Positions 1 through 8,522 of a stretch of DNA of 64,000 bases are shown one piece after another; the stretch's first letter is position 1, and each line of letters starts with the position of its first letter. Position numbers and translations under genes: made by a program. Under the pieces are notes generated by a model that saw only the letters and a program-made list of their open reading frames with translations, was not told the origin of the DNA and did no database searches. The DNA is from Pseudomonas shahriarae (GTDB taxonomy: Bacteria > Pseudomonadota > Gammaproteobacteria > Pseudomonadales > Pseudomonadaceae): contig NZ_CP077085.1 of NCBI RefSeq assembly GCF_014268455.2, positions 1,550,001 to 1,614,000 of the forward strand, given 5' to 3'.

Positions 1-307
1 TGACCTTCTCGCGGGCCGGGGTCACGGTCATGGACGAAATCACACCGTCGAACTTCTTGGCTTTCAGGCCCGGGATCATGCCGTCAAAGTCACTTTCCAC
101 CCACTTGCAGGTGACCTTCAGCTCCGCACAAATGGCATTGCCCAGGTCGATATCGAAGCCCACCAGGCTGCCGTCGGCGGCCTTGGATTCAAATGGCGCA
201 TAGGAAGGGTCCACACCAAAACGCAATTCTTTGTATTCCTTGGCCAAGGCGGTACCGGCGGCCATGCACAGTGCGAGTGCAGAAAGGGTCAGCAATGCTT
301 TTTTCAT
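1..307 (-). CDS. Amino-acid ABC transporter periplasmic substrate-binding protein (3' part off window)
   Basis: The frame starts at an ATG at 307 and runs off the left edge, leaving about 102 residues. It opens with a Sec signal peptide (MKKALLTLSALALCMAAG, probable cleavage after ALA). The mature start KEYKELRFGVDPSYAPFES and the following GSLVGFDIDLGNAIC are typical of the HisJ/ArgT/AotJ family that delivers basic amino acids to an ABC importer. An AGGGA sequence lies about 9 bases before the ATG. The exact ligand cannot be judged from this fragment; lysine, arginine, ornithine or histidine are the usual ones. Confidence 0.85.
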   Translation of the reverse strand, partial: MKKALLTLSALALCMAAGTALAKEYKELRFGVDPSYAPFESKAADGSLVGFDIDLGNAICAELKVTCKWVESDFDGMIPGLKAKKFDGVISSMTVTPAREKV

Positions 308-456
308 TATGTAATCCCTGGGAACCAAGATAAGCGCTTGTGGCGCGATTAGGACTGTTACTGAACGGTGTCAGACGAATCGCAAGTAGCAATTTCTGCA
401 CCATAGTTCTGAACAGTCTTTTTAATTGGCGGGATTACACGAAGGGTAACGTAGGA

Positions 457-476
457 AGCGCCCGATATCGGGCGCT
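457..476. other. 20-bp perfect palindrome (hairpin) downstream of quiP
   Basis: AGCGCCCGAT is followed directly by its reverse complement. It lies between the 3' end of quiP and the 5' end of the ABC binding-protein gene, both on the minus strand. On the minus strand a run of T precedes the hairpin instead of following it, so it is not a standard intrinsic terminator. It could stabilise the quiP 3' end. Confidence 0.4.
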
Positions 477-523
477 AAAAATCTTCAGCACCATCGCAGT
501 GCGGGCGGGGCGCCTACGTGGGA

Positions 524-2965
524 TTACTTTCCCGGAACCAGGGTCAGACGAGTCTTGCCATACACCTTTTCAAAGTTCTGTGGCTGCATCGGGAAGCTCA
601 GGTATTGCGCCTTGAGCCACGGATCAATGCCATTGGCATAGTTCGGGCTGGCAGGGTTGCCGGATTGGCCGATCCCGCCTTGACCCATCATCGGTTCCAC
701 CTGGCCGAAATCGACAATCATGCGCAGGGCCTGGACTTGGCTGGTGGCGAAATCCTGCCCCCAATTGTAAGGCGTTGCGTTCAACGTACTGTGATCGCCG
801 CCGGCTGCCAATGGGCCGCGAATCGTCTGGCCGCCGGTGTTTTTCCAGGTGTAGCTGTGCAGTTTGCCCCATTGCCAGGCCTTGTGATCTGCGCCCAACT
901 GGCTGTCGCCGGCGGTGATTGCAGCAGCCAGGCTGCGGGCGAGAATCGCCGGTTTGTCTTCTTTGCCAGGGGTGCGCAGGTCGTCCCAGAACGGGCTGTC
1001 TTCACGCCCCAGCAGATGGTCGGCCTGGGCCGCGTAGGACAGGTTGGCGTTGCTGACAAAGGCTTTCCAGGTGGCGCTGGATTCCGGGCCCAGCTCGTCG
1101 AGGAAAATCTGCCTGGCGCTTTCCTGCAGGAACAGTTGGTAGATCGCGGCGTCGGCCGAGGTGGCTGCCAGCCGCCCGTCGAACGCCATCAGGCGGCCCA
1201 GGGCCTGCTGCGCCTTGGCCCGCTCAGCGGCAGGCAGGGCATCAATCGCCTGCTTCAGTGGCTGGGCCATGCCCGGCGCCTGGAACATGCTTTTGAGTTT
1301 GGCGGCGAACAGCGTGGTCTGGTCGTACTGCATGGCGATCACGCTGCGGCTGTCGTGCTTGCCGTTGCCGGCCAGTTGCGCCAGGCGTTCGCTGCGCTCC
1401 GGCGCGGCCCAGGAGTTGGACAGTTGCATGCCGTAGCCGTGGGGCACCGTACGCTGGTTGGCCGTGCCGACCCAGCCCTGTGGCGGGTCCTGGTCATAGG
1501 GATGCAGCATCGCATCGGCGTAGCCGTCCCAGTCAAAGCGCCCGTCCCAGCCCGGCGAGGGCAGCAGGCCTTCACCTTCGCGGCGGTTGGGGAACCGCCC
1601 GGTGACCTGCCAGCCGATATTGCTGGCGTCGGCAAATACCATGTTCAGGGCGATGGCCCGAATCTCGCGGCTGGCGTCCGAGGCTTTTTCCACATTCTGC
1701 GCCCGGGACAGGTCGAAAAACGCATCCAGGCTCTTGTCGTCCTTGAAACTGGCGGTTTGCAGGGCCAGGCCGTAACCGCTGGTCAGCGACTGGGCGCTGT
1801 TGAGCAACGGTCCGTGGCGGGTTTCGTACACCGCCTCGCGAATCGGCCGCTGGCCCTTGGCGAAGAAGGTTTCGTTACGCACGATTGTCGGCAGCCATTT
1901 GCCGTTGTGCTCGTAGTACAGCGCGCTGCCCTGGCGTTTGACCTTCTCCAGGAACAGGTCCTGGGTATCGCCGGACACCTGGCTCATGCTCCACGCCACC
2001 TTGCCGTTGAAACCGGACAGCAAGGTAGGAATCCCGGCAATCGACACCCCGACCGCCTGGTATTTCGGCGCGCGGATTTGTACGAAATTCCACAGGGACG
2101 GCGCCTGCATAGGCGTAGACAGGTCGTTGGCCAACAGGCTGCGACCACTGCGGCTGCGTTGCGGGGCGATGGCCCAGTTGCTGGAGGTGGAAACCCCAAG
2201 GGTGTTAAGGCTGCCCAGGTGTTCGTTGATGCTGTTGAGCGTGGCAAGGCCGGGAATCTGCCCGAGATTGACGCCCTTGAGCTTGTCGGACTCCGCCACA
2301 GGCAGCGGTTCGTCCGGGTAGCTTGGGGTCAGCCAGGCGAGTTTGTCGGCGCCGACTTTTTGCGCCAGTACCAGGGCGGACAACTCTTCCTGCAGGTTGG
2401 CCGACTCACTGAAATTCAGCAGGCAAAACAACAGCGCCGAGTCCTCCGGCTTCCAGTACTCGGGCTTGTAGCCAGTCTGGGCCAGGTCCGTCGGCAGTTT
2501 GTCGCGGTAGCGGAACAGGTAGGCGTTGACCCCGCGGGCATACACTTCAAAGAAGCGCTTGAGGCGCGGCGACGAGGCGTTGTACAGCTCGCTGGCGCTT
2601 TTCTTCAGGTTGACGGCGCGCATGAAGCGGTCGACATCCAGCACGTCCGGACCGGACATCTCCGCCAGTCGGCCCTGGGCCAACAGGCGCAGGGTAACCA
2701 TCTGGTTGATTCGGTCGCTGGCGTGCACATAACCGAGGGTGAACAGTGCGTCGTGGAAGGTATTGCTTTCAATCAGCGGCATGCCCTGGCTGTTACGCCG
2801 TACGGAAACATTCTGCGCCAGGCCCTTGAGCGGCTGCACGCCGGAAACGGGGGGCAGGGTGTCCTGGCTGTTCAGGGACTGGCAACCGGCCAGGCCCAAG
2901 GCACTGGCCACTGCCGCGGCAACGCCGAACCGGGGAAGAAAACGTGAAAGGGCTGGCGAGGCCAT
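524..2965 (-). CDS. quiP: Penicillin acylase-family N-terminal nucleophile hydrolase, QuiP-like acyl-homoserine lactone acylase
   Basis: This 813-residue protein belongs to the penicillin/AHL acylase Ntn-hydrolase family, whose precursor cuts itself into alpha and beta chains. Ser261 in the motif TSSNW is the expected nucleophile and first residue of the beta chain. An N-terminal lipobox (LAGC, Cys28) suggests a lipoprotein. AGGAG lies 8 bases before the ATG. QuiP of P. aeruginosa (PA1032) degrades long-chain AHL quorum signals and is about this size. The GST gene next door is also its neighbour in P. aeruginosa, which favours QuiP over PvdQ or HacB. The true substrate is inferred, not seen. 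Confidence 0.75.
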   Translation of the reverse strand: MASPALSRFLPRFGVAAAVASALGLAGCQSLNSQDTLPPVSGVQPLKGLAQNVSVRRNSQGMPLIESNTFHDALFTLGYVHASDRINQMVTLRLLAQGRLAEMSGPDVLDVDRFMRAVNLKKSASELYNASSPRLKRFFEVYARGVNAYLFRYRDKLPTDLAQTGYKPEYWKPEDSALLFCLLNFSESANLQEELSALVLAQKVGADKLAWLTPSYPDEPLPVAESDKLKGVNLGQIPGLATLNSINEHLGSLNTLGVSTSSNWAIAPQRSRSGRSLLANDLSTPMQAPSLWNFVQIRAPKYQAVGVSIAGIPTLLSGFNGKVAWSMSQVSGDTQDLFLEKVKRQGSALYYEHNGKWLPTIVRNETFFAKGQRPIREAVYETRHGPLLNSAQSLTSGYGLALQTASFKDDKSLDAFFDLSRAQNVEKASDASREIRAIALNMVFADASNIGWQVTGRFPNRREGEGLLPSPGWDGRFDWDGYADAMLHPYDQDPPQGWVGTANQRTVPHGYGMQLSNSWAAPERSERLAQLAGNGKHDSRSVIAMQYDQTTLFAAKLKSMFQAPGMAQPLKQAIDALPAAERAKAQQALGRLMAFDGRLAATSADAAIYQLFLQESARQIFLDELGPESSATWKAFVSNANLSYAAQADHLLGREDSPFWDDLRTPGKEDKPAILARSLAAAITAGDSQLGADHKAWQWGKLHSYTWKNTGGQTIRGPLAAGGDHSTLNATPYNWGQDFATSQVQALRMIVDFGQVEPMMGQGGIGQSGNPASPNYANGIDPWLKAQYLSFPMQPQNFEKVYGKTRLTLVPGK

Positions 2966-3194
2966 GGCAAAGCTCCTGCGGGGGGTAGCGTCAGTAAAGG
3001 CGCTACGTTAGTGAGCGCGGCGAACCGACGCAAGCGGGAGGCGATGCTAATTTTCAGGATTTGATTGAGCACATGTGCGAGCTGTCGAGCTTTAGCCAGG
3101 CTGCGATAGGAGCATCGTGCTGTATCTGGCAGCCCCAGCGCCTGCATCGCAGCCTCGCCGGGGGCTCGACAGCTCCCACAGGGGGGAGCGTGCA

Positions 3195-3839
3195 TCAGGG
3201 TTTCGGCGGGTTGACCTTCTGCACCAGGTCATAGGCTCGCACTGTCGCCGGGCGTTCCTTGATCAGGTTGAACCAGCGATGCAGGTGGGGGAAATCTTCC
3301 AGGCGCTGGCTCTGCCATTTGTGGGACACGATCCACGGGTAGATCGCCATATCGGCAATGCTGTAGGTCTCGCCGGCAACGAAGCTGCGGTCCGCCAGGC
3401 GCCGGTCGAGCACGCCATAGAGGCGCGCGGTTTCATCGACGTAGCGTTTGATCGCGTAGGGGATTTTTTCCGGGGCGAACTGGCTGAAATGGTGATTCTG
3501 CCCGGCCATCGGGCCCAGGCCGCCCATTTGCCAGAACAACCATTGCAGCACTTCCTGGCGACCGCGCAGGTCCTTGGGCAGGAACTGGCCGGTTTTTTCC
3601 GCGAGGTACAGCAGGATGGCTCCGGATTCGAACAGCGAAATCGGCGCGCCACCGTCGCTCGGGTGCTGGTCGACAATGGCAGGAATGCGGTTGTTGGGAG
3701 CGATCTTCAGGAAGTCTGGCTTGAACTGGTCGCCCTGGCCGATGTTGATCGGGTGCACCTCGTAGGGCAGGCCTGCTTCTTCCAGGAACAACGAAATCTT
3801 GTGACCGTTGGGGGTGGTCCAGTAATACAGGTCGATCAT
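3195..3839 (-). CDS. Glutathione S-transferase, YfcG/nu-class-like
   Basis: A 214-residue cytosolic GST. The N-terminal thioredoxin fold shows TPNGHKISLFLEE, NNRIPAIVD and LFESGAILLYLAEKTG. The C-terminal helical half has QWLFWQMGGLGPMAGQNHHF and the folding motif YSIADMAIYPW. These segments closely resemble E. coli YfcG, a glutathione-dependent disulfide oxidoreductase, more than detoxifying GSTs. It is transcribed toward quiP with a 229-bp gap that holds a degenerate REP-like stretch, so the two need not share a transcript. Substrate unknown. Confidence 0.85.
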   Translation of the reverse strand: MIDLYYWTTPNGHKISLFLEEAGLPYEVHPINIGQGDQFKPDFLKIAPNNRIPAIVDQHPSDGGAPISLFESGAILLYLAEKTGQFLPKDLRGRQEVLQWLFWQMGGLGPMAGQNHHFSQFAPEKIPYAIKRYVDETARLYGVLDRRLADRSFVAGETYSIADMAIYPWIVSHKWQSQRLEDFPHLHRWFNLIKERPATVRAYDLVQKVNPPKP

Positions 3840-3958
3840 GAAGCTCTCCAGGATTGGTGATGCTTGAACGGGCAGGACGCCCGCTGATGTGCCTGTAGGT
3901 ATAGGTAGTGCTCAGCTACCGAAAATTCAATGAAATATTTGCGTCTAACGATAGAACT

Positions 3959-3984
3959 GTAGGAGCCGGCTTGCCGGCTCCTGC
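3959..3984. repeat. REP-like palindrome (GGAGCCGGC class)
   Basis: GTAGGAGCCGGC is followed by TT and its complement, giving a 10-bp perfect stem with a two-base loop. It lies between two minus-strand genes. The same core recurs at 4696-4720. This is a REP class distinct from the GTGGGAGCGGGC repeats elsewhere in the window. Confidence 0.65.
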
Positions 3985-3994
3985 GGGACGCGTA

Positions 3995-4195
3995 TCAGGC
4001 GCCGTGGCACTTCTTGAACTTCTTCTCGCTGCCGCATGGGCATGGATCGTTGCGGCCAACGTCCTTCAATGCGTTGCGCACCGGTTCCTGGTGGGCATGG
4101 CCGCAGTTCGGGCCGTGGACATGACCATGGTCGTGATCGTGGTGATCGTGATCGTGGTTGCAGTCAGGACCATGGACATGGGGTTGCTGAGTCAT
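3995..4195 (-). CDS. Small histidine-rich SEC-C motif protein
   Basis: A 66-residue protein in two parts. Residues 6-35 are a His/Asp tract with 12 histidines and two cysteines (HGPDCNH and HGPNCGH). Residues 50-66 are a SEC-C zinc finger ([19 protein letters not shown]) like that at the SecA C terminus. It therefore probably binds zinc or another transition metal; no enzymatic domain is present. Its ATG overlaps the stop of the upstream lipoprotein gene by four bases, so the two are translationally coupled. A metal store or SecA-related adaptor are both possible; the role is unknown. Confidence 0.8.
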   Translation of the reverse strand: MTQQPHVHGPDCNHDHDHHDHDHGHVHGPNCGHAHQEPVRNALKDVGRNDPCPCGSEKKFKKCHGA

Positions 4196-4683
4196 TGGTG
4201 TCGCTCCGGAATAAAATCGCCGGGGATTATCTCGCCATTGCGCATCACGTGCACGTCGTTACCGATGAATAATCCGGTTTTCAACTCACCTTCCAGGCGA
4301 TAGGGGATGGGGCGGTGCGGATTTTTCAGCAGGTCGGCGATCTCCCGCACCTGTGGCCACAGGTTGGTGCGCACCGTGACCTTGAAAAATCCCCGGCCAT
4401 GGGGCGGTATGGTCAGCCACTCGTTGGATTCGCCCTCGGTCAGCTCCACGTCAGCCAGGCTGATCTTATAGATCAGGCCGCGCACGGTGAGGTCCGAGTC
4501 GTCACGGTTATCCACGCGAAAGTGCAGCTTGAATTTCTGCTCCAGTAGCTTGGCCCGCACCAACTCGACCTTGACCAGGTGGATCTGTGGCGGCGGCGTG
4601 TCATCGGCGAACCAGGACGCACAGCCCGAGAGGCCAACGGTCAATACCATTAAACAGCTGTAGGTTCGTAATCGGCTGACCAT
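4192..4683 (-). CDS. LEA14/WHy-domain lipoprotein
   Basis: A 163-residue protein starting [25 protein letters not shown], a lipoprotein signal with lipobox LSGC. The rest is one beta-rich domain ([27 protein letters not shown]...) of the WHy/LEA14 type, common in small periplasmic lipoproteins and linked by family to desiccation or stress tolerance. I chose the ATG at 4683. A longer in-frame start at 4728 would translate through the REP-like repeat 4696-4720 and hide the signal peptide. The gene overlaps the downstream SEC-C gene by four bases. Confidence 0.8.
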   Translation of the reverse strand: MVSRLRTYSCLMVLTVGLSGCASWFADDTPPPQIHLVKVELVRAKLLEQKFKLHFRVDNRDDSDLTVRGLIYKISLADVELTEGESNEWLTIPPHGRGFFKVTVRTNLWPQVREIADLLKNPHRPIPYRLEGELKTGLFIGNDVHVMRNGEIIPGDFIPERHQ

Positions 4684-4695
4684 GACGCAATCCCT

Positions 4696-4720
4696 TGTAG
4701 GAGCCGGCTTGCCGGCGATG
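4696..4720. repeat. REP-like element (GGAGCCGGC class)
   Basis: TGTAGGAGCCGGCTTGCCGG forms a short stem and matches the element at 3959-3984. It lies just upstream of the LEA14-like gene and separates it from the YchJ-type gene. Confidence 0.6.
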
Positions 4721-4770
4721 GTCGTCAACGATGACGAGTGTTGTGTGGTTTAACGCAGTGTCCTTGGTTT

Positions 4771-5241
4771 TTAAAGGTAACTGGAACAGCACTTCTTGAA
4801 CTTCTGCCCACTGCCGCACAGGCAGGCATCATTACGCCCGGCCTTCACCTCCACCGTAGGATCAATAAAGTACCAACGCCCATCGTTCTGTACGAAAGAC
4901 GACTGTTCGCGGTGGCTGTGTTCGCCGGTGCTGTCATGCCAGCGTGCGGTAAAAGTGACAAAGGCATGTTCCGGCTGCCCACCAAACACCTCGGAGCTTT
5001 CCACCTCCAGGCCGAGCCAGGTGCTTTGCGCGCTCCAGGCCCCGATGGCATCACGGTCGAGGCCGTTCTGTTGTGCCGGTAGCGTAGTGGCCACCAGATA
5101 ATCCACCAGCCCCAGCACATAGGCGCTGTAGCGTGAGCGCATCAACGCGGTGGCGCACGGCGCGGGGTGGCCAGTGTGGTAATGGCCGCAACAGGCATCC
5201 AGCAGGTTGCCGCTGCCGCAAGGGCAAATGGATGTACTCAT
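4771..5241 (-). CDS. YchJ family SEC-C domain protein
   Basis: A 156-residue protein with two cysteine knuckles. The N-terminal one is [17 protein letters not shown] and the C-terminal SEC-C motif is [17 protein letters not shown]. Between them lies the NTF2-like YchJ middle region, with [21 protein letters not shown]. The ATG at 5241 was chosen because GGTGG sits in front of it; an ATG four codons upstream would overlap the previous gene. Family members bind zinc; the cellular role is not established. It follows the DUF6231 gene with a 2-base gap, so they form an operon. Confidence 0.85.
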   Translation of the reverse strand: MSTSICPCGSGNLLDACCGHYHTGHPAPCATALMRSRYSAYVLGLVDYLVATTLPAQQNGLDRDAIGAWSAQSTWLGLEVESSEVFGGQPEHAFVTFTARWHDSTGEHSHREQSSFVQNDGRWYFIDPTVEVKAGRNDACLCGSGQKFKKCCSSYL

Positions 5242-5243
5242 GG

Positions 5244-5741
5244 TTACCACCAATACTTTCCGAAATTTTCCGGGTTGGCCCAGAACCGGGCATTCAGCCA
5301 GTCCGGCACTTGTTTGTATTCAAGCAGATCGTAGGTAAACAGCGTCAGTACCTGATTGTCGCGGCAAAACTGCTCATTGGTCTGCAGGGCCAGGGAGAAA
5401 AAGTCGGTGTCCTTCCAGCCGCAGGCGGCAAGGTCGGCGAGAACGGCGATGCGGCTGGCATTGAGGTTGCGCACGCCGCCCAGCAGCTCCAGACCTGCAC
5501 GTTTTGACAGGTGCTCCAGGCAATCGACCACCAGGGCCAGGTCAAATCGCTGGGCGGCCACCTCAGGTGGCAATGGCCCAGGCCCGGCGACGCAGACCAC
5601 GGTGTCAGGGTGCGCCTGCTGGAATGCCTCCAGCGCCGGGAAGTGGCCGGCGCCCAACACCAGCAGGCGTTTGGGGGCTTGGCGATCAAGCAGGGCAGCG
5701 AGTGCTTGCTGCGGAGTACGGGAAGAATTGCCGGCGGTCAT
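5244..5741 (-). CDS. DUF6231 protein, degenerate Rossmann/methyltransferase-like fold
   Basis: A 165-residue cytoplasmic protein. [17 protein letters not shown] resembles a SAM-binding glycine loop and [17 protein letters not shown] resembles the post-beta-4 region of class I methyltransferases, so it may be a methyltransferase relative. The protein is short for an active enzyme and no catalytic motif is clear. The C terminus ([10 protein letters not shown]) is rich in aromatics. It is the first gene of the minus-strand run 5741 to 3995 with the SEC-C genes. Confidence 0.7.
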   Translation of the reverse strand: MTAGNSSRTPQQALAALLDRQAPKRLLVLGAGHFPALEAFQQAHPDTVVCVAGPGPLPPEVAAQRFDLALVVDCLEHLSKRAGLELLGGVRNLNASRIAVLADLAACGWKDTDFFSLALQTNEQFCRDNQVLTLFTYDLLEYKQVPDWLNARFWANPENFGKYWW

Positions 5742-5932
5742 CGAAGATCCTCACATCAGAACCTTCAAGACTAGCCTGCTTGAGCGTGCGGGCCTAGAGC
5801 GGGCGCTCGCCTGTCGACCGGAAAAAGCGGCCTCGGCCAATGAATACGGGGGTATGGCCGGCTGGCGCAGATGAAAAGAGCGGTCTTTACTCCACCCATC
5901 GGCTTGCGGCCGATCCCCTCAGGAGAAATCAA

Positions 5933-6628
5933 ATGAGCATCATGCGGACAGCTCTACCCTTGGTTCTGCTAACCGGAGTATTGACAGGTTGCGCAGGCTT
6001 GCAAAAAACCGACTGGCCCACCTGTGCCGCCCTCGGCGGCGTAACCGGGGCCGCGCTGGGCGCTACCGAAAGCTCTTCATGGGCTGGCGGTGGCGCATTG
6101 TTGATTGGCGGCATGGCCGGCGCCTATTGCTGGGTGCATGGCGACGGTGACGAAGACGCGGATGGCGTCCCGGACAGTCGCGACAAGTGCCCGGGCACCC
6201 CGAAGGGCGTGCAGGTGGATGCCAACGGCTGCCCGCCGGTACCTGAGGCGGTCGTCGTCGAGGAAGTGGTCGTGGTCCAGGAAGAGACCATCGTGATTCG
6301 TGATGTGCACTTCGAGTTCGATTCGGCCCGGCTGACGGCCGCCGACAAAACCAAGCTCGACACGGTTGCCACACGCCTGAAACAGGAAGCACCGACTGCG
6401 CAGTTGCGGGTCAGCGGGCACACCGACAGCGTCGGTAAAGATGCCTACAACCAGAAACTTTCGGAAAAACGCGCCCGTTCGGTGACCGAGTACCTGGTCA
6501 GCTCCGGCGTGCCCCGCAGTAACTTTGTGTCGGTGACGGGGGCCGGTGAGAGCCATCCGGTGGCCGACAACAAAACCGCCGACGGCCGCGCCCAGAACCG
6601 TCGCGTGGAAATTCAAATCAACCGCTAA
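5933..6628 (+). CDS. OmpA-family outer-membrane lipoprotein with TSP3-type calcium repeat
   Basis: A 231-residue protein starting at 5933 behind AGGAGA. A lipobox (LTGC) ends the signal peptide. Next comes a glycine-rich membrane-like segment (about 30-65), then a thrombospondin type 3 acidic repeat (DGDEDADGVPDSRDKCPGTP, Ca-binding in this family). The C terminus is an OmpA peptidoglycan-binding domain with VHFEFDSARL, VSGHTDSVG and NRRVEIQI. It should anchor the outer membrane to peptidoglycan. It corresponds in order to the OmpA-like gene near quiP in P. aeruginosa. A strong terminator follows. Confidence 0.9.
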   Translation: MSIMRTALPLVLLTGVLTGCAGLQKTDWPTCAALGGVTGAALGATESSSWAGGGALLIGGMAGAYCWVHGDGDEDADGVPDSRDKCPGTPKGVQVDANGCPPVPEAVVVEEVVVVQEETIVIRDVHFEFDSARLTAADKTKLDTVATRLKQEAPTAQLRVSGHTDSVGKDAYNQKLSEKRARSVTEYLVSSGVPRSNFVSVTGAGESHPVADNKTADGRAQNRRVEIQINR

Positions 6629-6640
6629 GACATTTCTGAT

Positions 6641-6670
6641 ATGCCCCTGGGCGGTGCCAGGGGCATTTCT
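6641..6670 (+). terminator. Intrinsic terminator after the OmpA lipoprotein gene
   Basis: A 10-bp perfect stem (ATGCCCCTGG with its complement at 6657-6666) and a 6-base loop, followed by a short pyrimidine tail TTTCTT. It lies 13 bases after the OmpA stop codon. Confidence 0.75.
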
Positions 6671-6808
6671 TACAGCTGTATCAGACGAATCTCGGCGATC
6701 TGGCCGCCAAGTCGCAGCCTTCTCAAGTTTTTTAATCCTTCACTGGCAAATCGCCTGTAGAACTCGTTACTGTGCGCCCAAAGAATAATGTGCAAGGGGG
6801 CGTAGGGC

Positions 6809-7099
6809 ATGAAGCTGTTGCTAGGATTGGGGAAGTTGCTGGCGATGCTGTTCTGGACGGTGGTGCTGGTCAACCTGTTCAAACCGCTGACTAATCCATT
6901 TCATCTGTTGGTCAACCTGGTCGGCAGCCTGTTGTTGCTGGTCCATCTTCTGGAGTTGGTGTTGTTCAACGCCAGCGTCAAACATCGTGCTCACCCCTGG
7001 CGTGACCGCCTGCTGATCCTGTTGCTGGGGATGTTCCATATAAAGAGCCTGCCTGCGCCTACGGCTAACCAAGACAACAAGGATGCCAATCATGCGTAA
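6809..7099 (+). CDS. DUF1145-family small inner-membrane protein
   Basis: A 96-residue, strongly hydrophobic protein with two clear membrane helices: residues 1-25 (LLLGLGKLLAMLFWTVVLVNLF) and 33-54 (LLVNLVGSLLLLVHLLELVLF). A short basic and polar tail follows (KHRAHPWRDR). It matches the Pseudomonas DUF1145 family, whose function is unknown. Its end overlaps the start of the collagen-like gene by 8 bases, so the two are probably co-transcribed. Confidence 0.75.
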   Translation: MKLLLGLGKLLAMLFWTVVLVNLFKPLTNPFHLLVNLVGSLLLLVHLLELVLFNASVKHRAHPWRDRLLILLLGMFHIKSLPAPTANQDNKDANHA

Positions 7100-7850
7100 G
7101 GTTTTTCTCCTGGCCCTGCTGGTCAGCCCCATTGCCCTGGCCGAAAGCGTCAGTGTCGAGACTCACTCGCTGATGCGCTTGCCCAACAGCACCAGCGTGC
7201 TGCAGTTGGAGCGCCTGGAAGTGGCGGACTATGGCACCTTGTTGATTCCGGCCAATATCACCCAGGTCACTGTCGACGAACTGCACCTGGGCCGCGAAGC
7301 GCGGATTGCCATCGTGCCCAGCGCCTCGGCCCTGCAGTTGCAGGTGCGGCATGCGCAGTTGGAGCATGGCAGCCAAATCACCTCCCGTGGCGCGCCCGGC
7401 ACCCATGAAAAACCGGCCCGGCCGGGGCGTGACCTGACCCTGCGAATCAATGGGTTGATTGCAGAAGAGCTGTCCGTCGATGCCCGTGGTGGCACCGGTG
7501 CCCAGGGTTACAGCGGCCTGGATGGTGCCAATGGCGAAGACCCTGGTTGCACCTGGGGTTCGGCCGGACGTGGCGCCAATGGTGACAACGGCGGCGACGG
7601 GCTGCCGGGGGCGGCGGGGGCGGCGGTGCGCATCGAGTTGCCGCGGGATTATCCGAGTGAGCAGATCAAGGTCTGGGTCGAGGGTGGTGCGGGTGGTTTA
7701 CCGGGTGTGGCCGGCAAGCCGGGCAAGGGCGGCGCGTCCAAGGGCTGCCTGGTGTACCGCGCCGACGGCGGCGAGAAAGGCCGGCCGGGTCTGGAAGGCC
7801 AGGCGGGGCCGGCGGGGCCTGCCGGTACGGTGACCATCCAGCGGCTTTGA
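7092..7850 (+). CDS. Exported protein with collagen-like Gly-X-Y tracts
   Basis: A 252-residue protein with signal peptide MRKVFLLALLVSPIALAES. The start at 7092 fits AAGGA 8 bases upstream; an ATG three codons earlier is less likely. Residues 20-100 are a beta-rich domain of unknown type. The remainder is glycine-rich, with broken collagen-like triplets such as GAQGYSGLDGANGEDPG, GANGDNGGDGLPGAAG, GLPGVAGKPGKGG and GRPGLEGQAGPAGPAG. Two cysteines in this part could form a disulfide. It probably acts in the periplasm or outside the cell; the function is unknown. Confidence 0.7.
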   Translation: MRKVFLLALLVSPIALAESVSVETHSLMRLPNSTSVLQLERLEVADYGTLLIPANITQVTVDELHLGREARIAIVPSASALQLQVRHAQLEHGSQITSRGAPGTHEKPARPGRDLTLRINGLIAEELSVDARGGTGAQGYSGLDGANGEDPGCTWGSAGRGANGDNGGDGLPGAAGAAVRIELPRDYPSEQIKVWVEGGAGGLPGVAGKPGKGGASKGCLVYRADGGEKGRPGLEGQAGPAGPAGTVTIQRL

Positions 7851-7865
7851 GCTATCGGCACTGGC

Positions 7866-7940
7866 CCATCGCGGGCAAGCCCGCTCCCACATTTTTGGGT
7901 ATTCACAAATCAAAGTGTGGGAGCGGGCTTGCCCGCGATG
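7866..7940. repeat. REPIN: two inverted REP sequences
   Basis: CATCGCGGGCAAGCCCGCTC at 7867 and its inverted partner GTGGGAGCGGGCTTGCCCGC at 7917 flank a 25-base AT-rich spacer. It lies between convergent genes. This is the common P. fluorescens REP class, mobilised in trans by RAYT transposases in the family; no RAYT is in this window. Confidence 0.85.
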
Positions 7941-7958
7941 AGGCACTGAGGAACAACC

Positions 7959-8423
7959 TCAGAACATCGGCCGAGCCGAAGCCACGCCCACCACCACCAA
8001 CCCGACAATCAGATTGATCCCTACCAGCTTTCGGATTCTTCCCAGCACCTGCGCGCCCGTCGCCCAGTCCTCGGCCGCCACAGCCGTGCGCAGTTCAGGC
8101 AGTTGCAACGCCTGGATGCGGATAAACAGCGCGGTCATTACCACATACAAGCCCATCATCACTTGCACATAACGCGGCGCGGTTTCAAACCCGTTGAAGC
8201 GCAGTTGCAACAGGCCGACGCCACTGATCGGCAAGATCAGCACCGCGACCCAGACCCACACGAAAAAACGCTGAAACACATTCATCCACAATTTCAGCCG
8301 TGGAGGGCCGTCGAGCGCCGCCATTGCAGCCGGGCGCAGGATCATCCAGGCGAAAAACATACCGCCGACCCATACCAGGGCGGCCAATACATGCAGGGTG
8401 TAGGCAAGGCTAAACACGGTCAT
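7959..8423 (-). CDS. CopD-family four-helix membrane protein
   Basis: A 154-residue inner-membrane protein with four predicted helices, starting MTVFSLAYTLHVLAALVWVGGMFFAWMI. The pattern of histidines and aromatics in helix 1 (TLHVLAALVWVGG) is typical of the CopD/DUF2269 superfamily, some members of which bind haem or copper. No copper-resistance genes are adjacent, so a copper role is not supported by context. It is divergent from dinG across about 100 bases. Confidence 0.75.
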   Translation of the reverse strand: MTVFSLAYTLHVLAALVWVGGMFFAWMILRPAAMAALDGPPRLKLWMNVFQRFFVWVWVAVLILPISGVGLLQLRFNGFETAPRYVQVMMGLYVVMTALFIRIQALQLPELRTAVAAEDWATGAQVLGRIRKLVGINLIVGLVVVGVASARPMF

Positions 8424-8522
8424 TGAGGTACTCCGTTCTGCGCGGGATTAATTAGCGGGGTATGATAGCGGCCGATCCGAACCACTGAAAATTTATCCAG
8501 CGTTTTTTGCGCCCGACTATCC

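Noticed and set aside
457..476. Intrinsic terminator for quiP
   Set aside because: The palindrome is perfect, but the T run is on the wrong side for the minus-strand gene.
518..2947. An 809-codon open frame antisense to quiP
   Set aside because: It is the complement of a clear acylase gene. High-GC DNA leaves such frames open; its residue pattern has no recognisable domain.
7866..7940. Possible CRISPR-like repeat/spacer
   Set aside because: The repeats are inverted and only paired, with no array; they are REP sequences.
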